Source of the DNA: Desulfobacula sp.
Lineage (GTDB): Bacteria > Desulfobacterota > Desulfobacteria > Desulfobacterales > Desulfobacteraceae
NCBI GenBank assembly: GCA_029940245.1
Contig: JAOZRF010000190.1
Span: 1 to 5,936 of the forward strand
Reading direction: 5' to 3'
DNA: 5,936 bases
Below are positions 1 through 5,936 of this stretch, piece after piece (position 1 is the first letter of the stretch; the number at the start of each line of letters is the position of its first letter). The notes beneath the pieces were generated by a model, which was not told the DNA's origin, did not search any database, and was given only the letters and a program-made list of their open reading frames with translations. Made by a program: the position numbers and the translations under genes.

Positions 1-868
1 CAAATAATCCATGTGGTTTAAAAAAAAGTACAACTACCAGGATGATATAGGGCATAACATCACCTGTGCCTTTCAGCCCAAAATTTCCATCCAGGTATCC
101 GCTGGAAAACTGCTGGATCAATCCAATGATGATGCCTGCCACAACTGCACCAAGGATGGAATCAAGTCCCCCCAGAATGATAACCGGGAACACGACGATT
201 CCAAATGCATGAAGGGTATCAAAATTCAATCCTGTAATATTACCGATGATACATCCTGCAGCGGCAGCAGACAATCCGGCCAGGGCCCAGGCAAGGCCAA
301 AAACTTTTGGGACTGAGATACCCACGGACATGGAAGCAAATTGATCGTCAGACACGGCTCTCATGGATATTCCAATGGTTGATTTTTTAAAGAACCAGGA
401 GAGACCCCCAATCAAAATAAAGGTGATGATGACCCCTACAAGCTGTGTCCAGGATATGGAAACACCGCCGAGAGACAGGGGTTGCTGTGGAAGAAAACCC
501 GGGAATGAAAAATTTTCACTTCCAAAGGGTGTCAGGTAAATCAGGCCGTCAAGGATGGATGCAAGTCCAATGGTAACCATGATAACCGAGATAATGGGTT
601 CTCCGATCAGACGTCTTAAAAAGATTTTTTCAACACTCATGGCCAGGAAAAAGGTAATAATCATGCTGGCCAGAAATGAAAAGAAAATGGGAACCCCGAG
701 GGATACAGTCAGAAAATAGGTGATAAAAGCACCGGCTGCAATAATCTGTCCATGGGCAATATTTAAAACCCGGCTTGATTTATATATAAGTACCATTCCA
801 AGGGCGGCCAATGCGTAAATAGAGCCCACCACAATACCACTGGTTACAATTTGAAAAAAATAACTCAT
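1..868 (-). CDS. livH: LivH-type branched-chain ABC transporter permease (3' end cut by the window)
   Basis: This is an inner-membrane permease of a HAAT-family ABC importer (LivH type), which would pair with a LivM-type permease and LivG/LivF ATPases to import branched-chain amino acids, amides or carboxylic acids. The 289 residues visible are strongly hydrophobic, with about eight membrane segments. Family hallmarks are present: an N-terminal segment followed by NIAHGQ (residues 36-41), the cytoplasmic-loop motif GGLDSILGA (about 233-241), and the terminal KPHGLF, which matches the usual R/KPxGLFG ending. The family is about 290-305 residues long, so only a few residues are missing beyond position 1. 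The start is the ATG at 868, which overlaps the TGA of the acyl-CoA synthetase gene by one base (TGATG) and is preceded by AAAGGA. Translation is therefore probably coupled to the upstream gene. The true substrate cannot be read from the permease; the co-encoded synthetase suggests an organic acid rather than an amino acid. Confidence 0.93.
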   Translation of the reverse strand, partial: MSYFFQIVTSGIVVGSIYALAALGMVLIYKSSRVLNIAHGQIIAAGAFITYFLTVSLGVPIFFSFLASMIITFFLAMSVEKIFLRRLIGEPIISVIMVTIGLASILDGLIYLTPFGSENFSFPGFLPQQPLSLGGVSISWTQLVGVIITFILIGGLSWFFKKSTIGISMRAVSDDQFASMSVGISVPKVFGLAWALAGLSAAAAGCIIGNITGLNFDTLHAFGIVVFPVIILGGLDSILGAVVAGIIIGLIQQFSSGYLDGNFGLKGTGDVMPYIILVVVLFFKPHGLF

Positions 869-2802
869 CAGATTCCTTTGGCTCCTTTCACCGTGTAAAA
901 AGCTATACTTGTTTTGACCTTGGTTGACTGTCCGTCCTGATACTGGAAGGATGCCTCAACCTTTTTTTGATCAATTGTTTCATCATAAAGTGATTCATAC
1001 AGATTCTGGTATCTTTCTTTTACAAATTTACGACGGATTTTGCCGGTTTTGGTCAGCTCCCCGTCATCCACATCCAAAAGTTTATAAAGCAGGGCAAATC
1101 GTTTGATTTTAAAATGCTCTTTTTCAGCCCGGGAGTTTACATCCAATACCTGTTCCATCATGAGTTCTGCCACTTCGGGTCTTCCGGAAAGATCCATATA
1201 AGTAGTGAATGAAATACCTCTGTCTTCAGCCCATTTGCCCACAACAATGGGGTCAATGTTAAGCAGGCAGGCCACAAAGTCTTCATTATTTCCGTAAATC
1301 ACAGCCTCTTTTATGTAAGGGCTGAATTTGAGAGCATTTTCCAGGAACATGGGAGAGAACATTTCCCCTTTGTTATTGTGCATGACATCTGAAAGACGGT
1401 CAATCACCACCAGATGCCCGTTTTCATCTATAAAGCCTGCATCTCCCGAGTGGAGCCATCCGCCTTCAAGTACCTCTTTGGTTTTCTCCGGCAGATCGTA
1501 ATAGCCCGGGGAAACAGAGGCTGATTTTGACAGGATTTCTCCATCTTCTGCAATTTTGCATTCAGTGCCGGGCAATGGTTTACCCACTGTTTCCGGCCGG
1601 ACATCTCCATCCCTGTGCATGTAGGCAATTCCTGTGATTTCAGTCTGGCCGTAAATTTGTTTCAGGTTCACCCCAATGGCCTGGTAAAAGGTAAAGAGTT
1701 CAGGGCCTAAGGCGGCTCCCCCTGTATAGGCTCGTCTCAGGCGCATAAGGCCTATCTGATTGATAAGGGGCCGAAGGACCATCTGTGTGCCCAGCCATGA
1801 TTTGATTTTCAGTCCCAGAGGCATGGGTTTGCCCGTCATCTTATAGCCGGCTGATTCTATACCCACTTTGATGAAATAATTATAGAAAAGCTTGTTTAAC
1901 CAATAGGACTGGTCAATTTTCAACCATATTTCAGATCGGATGGTTTCATAGATCCTTGGGGCACCAAACATGAAATGGGGTCCTATTTCCTTTAAATCCG
2001 ACATGGCTGTTTCAACGGATTCAGGAAAGTTAATGGTGATTCCCGTGGCCATGGCAATCCCGAATGAGTTCATCTGCTCACCGATCCAGGCAAAGGGCAG
2101 AAAGGAAACATATTCGTCTGTAGGTTCCAAGGGATCTGCTTCAGTAATTTTAACCCCCATATTAATATAATTTTTATGGGTCATCATGGTACCCTTGGGA
2201 AGCCCTGTGGTTCCGGATGTGAGACACAGGTGACAGACATCATCCGGCTTGCCCATATCCACAAGGGTTTCAAAAAGATCAGGATTTTTGGTATGCTCTT
2301 TTTCACCCAGTTTATAAAGATCTCTGATATCAATGAACCAGTCATCGGACATATATTCTCTCATGCCCCTTGGATCTTCAAAAATGACTTTTTTAACATT
2401 GGGGATCTGGTCTCTGACATCAAGAACTTTATCCACCTGTTCCTGGTTGTCACAAAATACTGCACTGACTTTCAGGTATTGAATGATCTGTGCAATCTCG
2501 GCCGGCATGCTGACTTGATAAATGCCGGCTGAAATGGCACCAATGGAGTGGGCACCAATGGCTGTAAACAAAAGTTCGGGAATATTATCACTGATAATGG
2601 CAATGACATCCCCTTTGGCAAGCCCGACGGCTTTGAGACCCAATGCAGTTTTTCTGACATGATCATAGTAATCTTCCCAGGTATAGGTATTCCAGATTCC
2701 AAAATCTTTTTCCCTTAACGCCGGGCGTTTGGGAGAGCTTCCCACCCTCCAGCGAAGCAATTGGGGGATAGAGTATTCAAGTAGTTTGTCATTGGTGTTC
2801 AT
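868..2802 (-). CDS. Long-chain-type acyl-CoA synthetase (AMP-forming) within the liv operon
   Basis: This 644-residue cytoplasmic class I adenylate-forming enzyme activates a carboxylic acid with ATP to an acyl-AMP and then an acyl-CoA. Motifs appear in the expected order: phosphate-binding loop TSGTTGLPKG (195-204), adenine/acyl motif YGQTE (384-388), the SGD ribose-binding aspartate (452-454), the hinge region IDRLSDVMHNNKGEMFSP (467-484), and TKTGKIRR (584-591), with Lys588 as the probable catalytic lysine. Length and layout fit the long-chain FadD/FAA1-like group. The tail after about 605, with its FQYQDG segment, resembles a subfamily I recall as encoded next to Liv-type transporters. 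The hinge lacks the usual GRxKD (it has DRLSD), a variant of a form seen in that subfamily. The start at 2802 is supported by GGAGAGG about 10 bases upstream; livG ends 5 bases before it and livH overlaps its stop. The substrate is unknown: fatty, branched or aromatic acids are all possible. Confidence 0.92.
   Translation of the reverse strand: MNTNDKLLEYSIPQLLRWRVGSSPKRPALREKDFGIWNTYTWEDYYDHVRKTALGLKAVGLAKGDVIAIISDNIPELLFTAIGAHSIGAISAGIYQVSMPAEIAQIIQYLKVSAVFCDNQEQVDKVLDVRDQIPNVKKVIFEDPRGMREYMSDDWFIDIRDLYKLGEKEHTKNPDLFETLVDMGKPDDVCHLCLTSGTTGLPKGTMMTHKNYINMGVKITEADPLEPTDEYVSFLPFAWIGEQMNSFGIAMATGITINFPESVETAMSDLKEIGPHFMFGAPRIYETIRSEIWLKIDQSYWLNKLFYNYFIKVGIESAGYKMTGKPMPLGLKIKSWLGTQMVLRPLINQIGLMRLRRAYTGGAALGPELFTFYQAIGVNLKQIYGQTEITGIAYMHRDGDVRPETVGKPLPGTECKIAEDGEILSKSASVSPGYYDLPEKTKEVLEGGWLHSGDAGFIDENGHLVVIDRLSDVMHNNKGEMFSPMFLENALKFSPYIKEAVIYGNNEDFVACLLNIDPIVVGKWAEDRGISFTTYMDLSGRPEVAELMMEQVLDVNSRAEKEHFKIKRFALLYKLLDVDDGELTKTGKIRRKFVKERYQNLYESLYDETIDQKKVEASFQYQDGQSTKVKTSIAFYTVKGAKGI
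874..888 (-). promoter_or_regulatory. Doubled ribosome binding site for livH
   Basis: Two Shine-Dalgarno-like blocks, AAAGGAG (882-888) and AAAGGA (874-879), lie inside the last codons of the acyl-CoA synthetase gene and encode its Lys-Gly-Ala-Lys-Gly-Ile tail. The nearer block is 5 bases from the livH ATG at 868 and the farther one 13 bases away. Together with the one-base overlap of stop and start they support the livH start and translational coupling. Confidence 0.6.
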
Positions 2803-2807
2803 TTGTA

Positions 2808-3569
2808 TTAATCCTCTCCAATATAGGCTTCAATTACTTTGGAATTCCGGGCAATTTCTTCAGGGGTGCCGGAACCGATCACCTCACCAAAATCCAGAAC
2901 ATAGATCCTGTCTGAAATATCCATGACAACACCAAGATCATGCTCCACAAGTACTACGGTAATCCCGCGTTCTTTTTGAATATCCATGACAAACCGGACA
3001 ATATCCTCTTTTTCCTCCTGGTTCATCCCGGCCATGGGCTCATCCAAAAGCAGGATATCAGGGGCAAGGGTTAATGCCCGGGCCACCTCGACTTTTTTCT
3101 GAACACCATAGCTTAAGTTGCCCACAAGTCTTTTCCGATAGGGCTCAAGCTCCATGAAATCTATGATGTCTTCCACATAAGCCCTGTTTTCAGCTTCGAT
3201 GCGGGAGGCTTTGCCAAAAAAGAAGACAGCATGCAAAAAGCTGTATTTCAAATGCTGGTGCCTTGCCAGAAGAAGGTTGTCAAGAACGGAAAGGCCGGAA
3301 AAAAGTTCAAGATTTTGAAATGCCCTGGAAATACCCATATTGGATACCTGGTGGGGGGAAGCATGGCTCAGCTTTTTATCCTTGTAGTAAATGTCACCCC
3401 GGGTAGGATGATAAAAACCGGATATGCAGTTGAGCATACTGGTTTTCCCGGCACCATTGGGGCCGATAATGGATGTGATAAGACCCGGCTCAATCTTCAT
3501 GTCAACATTGGAAAGAGCTTTAAGTCCGCCAAAAGCGAGTGTAACGTCTGAAATATTTAAATGTGCCAT
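2808..3569 (-). CDS. livG: LivG-type ABC transporter ATP-binding protein
   Basis: This 253-residue cytoplasmic ATPase powers a LivH/LivM-type importer. All nucleotide-binding elements are intact: Walker A GPNGAGKTS (36-44), Q-loop Gln85 in the SRAFQNLELF stretch, ABC signature LSYGVQ (152-157), Walker B DILLLDE (171-177) with catalytic Glu177, and the switch His210 in VEHDLG. The DEPMAGMN segment, the roughly 25-residue insertion before the signature (about 104-130), and the C-terminal DFGEVIGSGTPEEI are typical of LivG rather than LivF, which is shorter. It is the first gene of the liv operon here, with a 170-bp gap upstream and the synthetase gene starting 5 bases after its stop. The start at 3569 gives the usual family N-terminus, but its ribosome binding site (TTTGGAT, about 8 bases away) is weak. 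A partner LivF ATPase is not in the window and would be expected downstream. Confidence 0.95.
   Translation of the reverse strand: MAHLNISDVTLAFGGLKALSNVDMKIEPGLITSIIGPNGAGKTSMLNCISGFYHPTRGDIYYKDKKLSHASPHQVSNMGISRAFQNLELFSGLSVLDNLLLARHQHLKYSFLHAVFFFGKASRIEAENRAYVEDIIDFMELEPYRKRLVGNLSYGVQKKVEVARALTLAPDILLLDEPMAGMNQEEKEDIVRFVMDIQKERGITVVLVEHDLGVVMDISDRIYVLDFGEVIGSGTPEEIARNSKVIEAYIGED
2813..2819 (-). promoter_or_regulatory. Ribosome binding site of the liv-operon acyl-CoA synthetase
   Basis: GGAGAGG sits about 10 bases upstream of the ATG at 2802 and is formed by the last Gly-Glu-Asp codons of livG. It supports this start and indicates that livG and the synthetase are read from one transcript. 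Confidence 0.6.
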
Positions 3570-3679
3570 ATAAAATCCAAATTCTATAAGTCAGATTAAA
3601 GAGAACTTGCATCCGAAAAAGTTAATTGCCAAAAAAGATTATTTAACTGCTACCTGGAGTGACCCTACTAATTACCAAT

Positions 3680-3708
3680 AGTAAATCAGCTATAGCGTGT
3701 CAAGTCAA
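3680..3708 (-). promoter_or_regulatory. Candidate sigma70-type promoter for the liv operon
   Basis: Reading the minus strand, TTGACT (3703-3708) is followed after 17 bases by TTTACT (3680-3685). An overlapping alternative -35, TTGACA (3698-3703), pairs with TATTGG (3675-3680), also at 17 bases. The position, about 105 bases before the livG start and downstream of the preceding gene's stop, fits an operon promoter. The -10 matches are only fair. A short imperfect inverted repeat, ACTATTGGTAATTAGT, covers the -10 region and could be an operator. The rest of the 170-bp gap is AT-rich, with no gene and no convincing terminator. Confidence 0.35.
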
Positions 3709-3739
3709 AACAATGTGCTGCAAAAAAAAGAAGAGTGTT

Positions 3740-5242
3740 TTAACCATATTCTGTTTTTATTTTTTCACGGTCAATTGTGCCATCTTCTGCCCTGGGCAAT
3801 TCATTGATAAACTCGACATATCTTGGTTTTTTGTATCCGGCAATAAGAGATCCGCAAAATTTGATCAGATCATCCTTTATCAGGACAGCACCCGGGTTCA
3901 ACGAACAAACCGCTTTTATGCCTTCACCAAATTTTGGATCAGGAACACCAAATACACATACATCTTTGATGGCATCATGTTCAAGAATTGCTTTTTCCAC
4001 TTCAACCGGGAAGACATTTTCACCACCCGGTTTTATAAGCTCTTTTTCAGCTTTTCGACCTTTAAAAAACAAAAAGCCGTCAGAATCTATCATTCCAAGG
4101 TCTCCGGTATGGTGCCAGCCGCTTCGGAAGGTATGGGCATTTAATTCATCAGCATTCCAATACCCCTGGAAGACCAGCGGACCTTTTACGATGATTTCTC
4201 CTGTTTCATTAATGGGTAAAAGTGTGTCTCGGTCATCTGCAATTTTGATATTGGCAAGGGGTGAAATAACACCTGCTGATCCTGGTTTTGCAAAGTATTG
4301 GGCAAAGGAGATAAGGCCCGAGGTTTCAGTCTGGCCGTACATGGTCCAGAATTTGGACGGGGTTGCGGCCTCCCATTTTTTTGCCGTATCAGGCATCTCA
4401 ATCCCGGCTGCCGTCTCAAGGCTTGAAAGATCATAACTGCCTTTTTCTATGGCATCTATAAGGTTTGATATTATGGGTGGGAAGGAACCAAAAATATTAA
4501 CTTTTTGTTCCTGGATGAGTGCTAAGGTTTTAGGGGGATCGAATTTTTCCTGTAGTATGTTTTTACCACCTGCTTGAAGTATGCCTAACCCTAAGTTAAC
4601 TCCCATGATGTGAAACAAAGGCAGAATATTTAAATAGGTTTTGGTTCGATCAAGCCCGAAAGTATGAATAATCTGCTGGTTTGATAAAATAATGTTTTCC
4701 TGCCCCAGGACAGCACCCCTGGGTTTGCCAAGCATGGCTGCCGTGTGGATAATCAGAAAAGGATCACAAGGGCTTGCAGGTTCGGCAGTTTTAAGAGGAG
4801 AAGTGTTATAAAGGTTTGCAAAATTGGTATCATCCCCATCAACAACAAAGAAATGTTTAAGGCAGGAAAAGGATTTGGTAAGAGATTTCGATACCTCCCC
4901 CATTTCTTTATCTGAAAAAATTAAAGAGGGGGTGGTATCTTCAATAATATAACTTATTTCATCCGGGTTTAACCGCCGGTTAATGAGGACCAGGACGAGG
5001 TTGAGTGCAGATGCCGCACCAAAGAGATGGAAAAAGACAGGATGGTTTTTGCAGAGAATGGCAATTCTGCTGCCGGCTTTAAGGTTCAGACTCTTAAGAC
5101 CATTGGCCAATCCGGCAGTCTGGCTGAAAAGTTCGGCATAGCTTGTATCCTTATTCTCCCAGTGAAGGGCACAGGCAGTACCATTGTAGAGGGCATTTTT
5201 TTCATAAATGTTAAAAAAGCTCAGGTTATGCAAATCGTTCAT
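3740..5242 (-). CDS. Acyl-CoA synthetase-like adenylate-forming enzyme with degenerate catalytic motifs
   Basis: This 500-residue protein of the AMP-binding superfamily resembles medium/long-chain fatty acid or aryl-CoA ligases. Clear motifs are YGQTE (302-306), the TGD ribose-binding aspartate (379-381), the hinge GRKAEKELIKPGGENVFP (395-412) and the C-terminal domain with YKKPRYVEF (470-478). Two key sites are altered. The phosphate loop, normally TSGTTGxPKG, reads TAAMLGKPRG (167-176). The C-terminal motif, normally GK with the adenylation lysine, reads EDGTID (486-491), putting Thr489 at the lysine position. I recall relatives with HTAA-type loops and GxIDR endings, so this may be a subfamily trait rather than decay; the reading frame is intact. 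The start is set at 5242 rather than an in-frame ATG 13 codons upstream, because AAAGGAG lies 8 bases before it and the extra residues match no family sequence. The gene has its own 171-bp control region and precedes the liv operon by 170 bp. Activity and substrate are uncertain. Confidence 0.88.
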   Translation of the reverse strand: MNDLHNLSFFNIYEKNALYNGTACALHWENKDTSYAELFSQTAGLANGLKSLNLKAGSRIAILCKNHPVFFHLFGAASALNLVLVLINRRLNPDEISYIIEDTTPSLIFSDKEMGEVSKSLTKSFSCLKHFFVVDGDDTNFANLYNTSPLKTAEPASPCDPFLIIHTAAMLGKPRGAVLGQENIILSNQQIIHTFGLDRTKTYLNILPLFHIMGVNLGLGILQAGGKNILQEKFDPPKTLALIQEQKVNIFGSFPPIISNLIDAIEKGSYDLSSLETAAGIEMPDTAKKWEAATPSKFWTMYGQTETSGLISFAQYFAKPGSAGVISPLANIKIADDRDTLLPINETGEIIVKGPLVFQGYWNADELNAHTFRSGWHHTGDLGMIDSDGFLFFKGRKAEKELIKPGGENVFPVEVEKAILEHDAIKDVCVFGVPDPKFGEGIKAVCSLNPGAVLIKDDLIKFCGSLIAGYKKPRYVEFINELPRAEDGTIDREKIKTEYG

Positions 5243-5250
5243 ACAAAAGA

Positions 5251-5257
5251 CTCCTTT
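5251..5257 (-). promoter_or_regulatory. Strong ribosome binding site that fixes the start at 5242
   Basis: AAAGGAG lies 8 bases upstream of the ATG at 5242. The alternative in-frame ATG at 5281 has no comparable site, so the shorter 500-residue product is preferred. Confidence 0.75.
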
Positions 5258-5348
5258 GTAAAAAGGATAAAAAACAAACAATCAATTCGTTTTTGTACAA
5301 CTTTATAGAGACTCGACTTCTTTACAGATTTCTTAAAAAAAAACAAAC

Positions 5349-5356
5349 GAGCGCTC
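5349..5356 (-). promoter_or_regulatory. Palindrome GAGCGCTC, candidate repressor operator
   Basis: This perfect 8-bp palindrome is GC-rich in otherwise AT-rich intergenic DNA, within ACTGAGCGCTCGTTT on the minus strand. It lies just downstream of the candidate promoter of the acyl-CoA synthetase-like gene, and right at the expected transcription start if TATATT (5363-5368) is the -10. TetR-family regulators of acyl-CoA and fatty acid genes often bind palindromes of this general kind, but no regulator gene is visible here. It has no loop, so it is not a terminator hairpin despite the T-rich run that follows. Confidence 0.3.
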
Positions 5357-5375
5357 AGTCTCAATATACTAGATT

Positions 5376-5405
5376 GTAATAGTTCAATTTTGCCTGGTTT
5401 GTCAA
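5376..5405 (-). promoter_or_regulatory. Candidate promoter of the upstream acyl-CoA synthetase-like gene
   Basis: A perfect TTGACA (5400-5405 on the minus strand) lies 8 bases after the kinase stop codon. It is followed at 18 bases by TATTAC (5376-5381), a four-of-six match to the -10. A second -10-like hexamer, TATATT (5363-5368), lacks a well-spaced -35. The leader to the ATG at 5242 would be about 125 bases, AT-rich, with no recognisable riboswitch. The -35 is convincing; the exact start point is not. Confidence 0.35.
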
Positions 5406-5413
5406 AGATTATT

Positions 5414-5936
5414 TTATTTTTTTTCATGGGGGAAAAATATGGTAAAAATTGAATACCCGGAATTTAAACAATCTTCCTGGCTTTGGCAAAAGGGACATTC
5501 TTCAATATTCCCGGGGCATTTTGTGTCCTTGTTTTTCACAAGGAAGCCGCATCGTTCCGATACCATATCCAAGGTAAAACCATGGCGCTCTGAAAATATT
5601 TTCATCCTTAACAAATCTGCGCCTTTGCCGCCGGCATTAAAGGCAAAGGGTGTTTTAGTTGAATATGATAAAGTTTCCTGGGTCGAAAAAAAACCCTCAA
5701 AGATTCTTTTCTGGGCATCAGCTTCAATTCCTACTCCAAAATCATGGATACTTAGCAGAACACCCGTTTTTTCCGTTTTAAAGGAAATATGAATTTTCCC
5801 TTTATCCGGAGTATTTTCAATGGCATTCTTAATAAGACCTTCAATCATTTTATTTAAGATTTCTTTGGGCAAAAGAATAGTTGGCAGATTGTCATCAAGA
5901 AAAATTTCTATATTAATCTGTCTGAATTCAAATTCT
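5414..5936 (-). CDS. Sensor histidine kinase, C-terminal ATPase domain (N-terminus outside the window)
   Basis: The visible 173 residues form an HATPase_c (GHKL) domain that binds ATP for autophosphorylation in a two-component system. The N-box is KMIEGLIKNAIENTP, with the Mg-binding Asn at visible residue 37. The G1 box is DFGVGI (65-70), followed by an F-box-like RIFEGFFST. The G2 region is an unusual GGKGADLLRMKIF (102-114) instead of GxGLGL. After it comes a cysteine cluster, C-x6-C-x2-C-x5-C (Cys140, 147, 150, 156), placed before the final strand SIFTIFFP. The reading frame continues open to the window edge, so the TTG at 5872 is not the true start; a dimerisation/phosphoacceptor domain and sensor domains should lie upstream. 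I recall similar endings in PAS-containing kinases of deltaproteobacteria. The cysteines could bind a metal or sense redox state, which is inference. The gene ends 171 bp before the synthetase-like gene, and a functional link is unproven. Confidence 0.88.
   Translation of the reverse strand, partial: EFEFRQINIEIFLDDNLPTILLPKEILNKMIEGLIKNAIENTPDKGKIHISFKTEKTGVLLSIHDFGVGIEADAQKRIFEGFFSTQETLSYSTKTPFAFNAGGKGADLLRMKIFSERHGFTLDMVSERCGFLVKNKDTKCPGNIEECPFCQSQEDCLNSGYSIFTIFFPHEKK

Noticed and set aside
3620..3648. Inverted repeat AGTTAA/TTAACT followed by a short T run on the minus strand, in the probable livG leader
   Set aside because: The six-base stem is almost all A/T with a 17-base loop, too weak for a terminator or attenuator; probably chance in AT-rich DNA.
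3719..3745. Run of eight T residues on the minus strand just after the second synthetase stop, possible intrinsic terminator
   Set aside because: No GC-rich stem precedes the T run, so termination there is not supported by the sequence.
3659..4436. Long plus-strand open frames opposite the second synthetase
   Set aside because: They are antisense shadows of a well-conserved coding region, with no family resemblance and no ribosome binding context.
5243..5281. Thirteen-codon N-terminal extension of the second synthetase from the ATG at 5281
   Set aside because: There is no ribosome binding site before 5281, while AAAGGAG is ideally placed before the ATG at 5242; the extension also includes that Shine-Dalgarno as coding sequence.
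5239..5427. A 62-codon minus-strand frame spanning the kinase/synthetase intergenic region, starting in the kinase's last codons and ending in ATGA overlap with the synthetase start
   Set aside because: It has no Shine-Dalgarno, is dominated by Lys/Phe/Leu from AT-rich DNA, contains the likely promoter and palindrome, and resembles no known protein.

Overview
All five genes recognised in this 5.9 kb window lie on the minus strand and are read from right to left. The gene content suggests an anaerobic or metabolically versatile deltaproteobacterium, most likely of the Desulfobacteraceae/Desulfobacterota. The reasons are the moderate-to-low GC with AT-rich intergenic DNA, the pairing of branched-chain-type ABC transporter genes with an acyl-CoA synthetase, and a histidine kinase C-terminus of the GGKGADLLRMKIF plus cysteine-cluster type. 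I recall these features from that group. The assignment is an inference from family resemblance, not from a search.

Layout in transcription order (right to left): (1) 5936-5414 holds the C-terminal ATPase domain of a sensor histidine kinase; its N-terminus is outside the window. (2) 5413-5243 is a 171-bp AT-rich intergenic region with a candidate promoter, a perfect 8-bp palindrome GAGCGCTC that could be a repressor operator, and a strong ribosome binding site. (3) 5242-3740 encodes a 500-residue class I adenylate-forming enzyme (acyl-CoA synthetase-like) whose ATP-binding loop and C-terminal lysine motif are both degenerate. (4) 3739-3570 is a 170-bp gap with a plausible sigma70-type promoter. 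(5) 3569 to beyond position 1 is a tightly packed operon: livG (ABC ATPase), a long-chain-type acyl-CoA synthetase with intact motifs, and livH (ABC permease, missing only its last residues). The spacings inside it are 5 bp and a 1-base TGATG overlap. livM, a substrate-binding protein gene and livF would be expected next, to the left of the window.

How the genes may work together: LivG and LivH belong to a HAAT-type importer (the branched-chain amino acid/amide/carboxylate family). An acyl-CoA synthetase gene set between its ATPase and permease genes, with tight spacing and a 1-base overlap into livH, suggests that the importer brings in an organic acid (fatty, aromatic or branched) which is activated to its CoA thioester on entry. 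The upstream synthetase-like gene has its own control region and may act on a related acid or have lost part of the canonical chemistry. No RNA genes, mobile elements, CRISPR arrays or insertion sequences were seen. The most notable points are the importer-ligase operon, the altered catalytic motifs of the second ligase, and the four-cysteine insert in the kinase ATPase domain.
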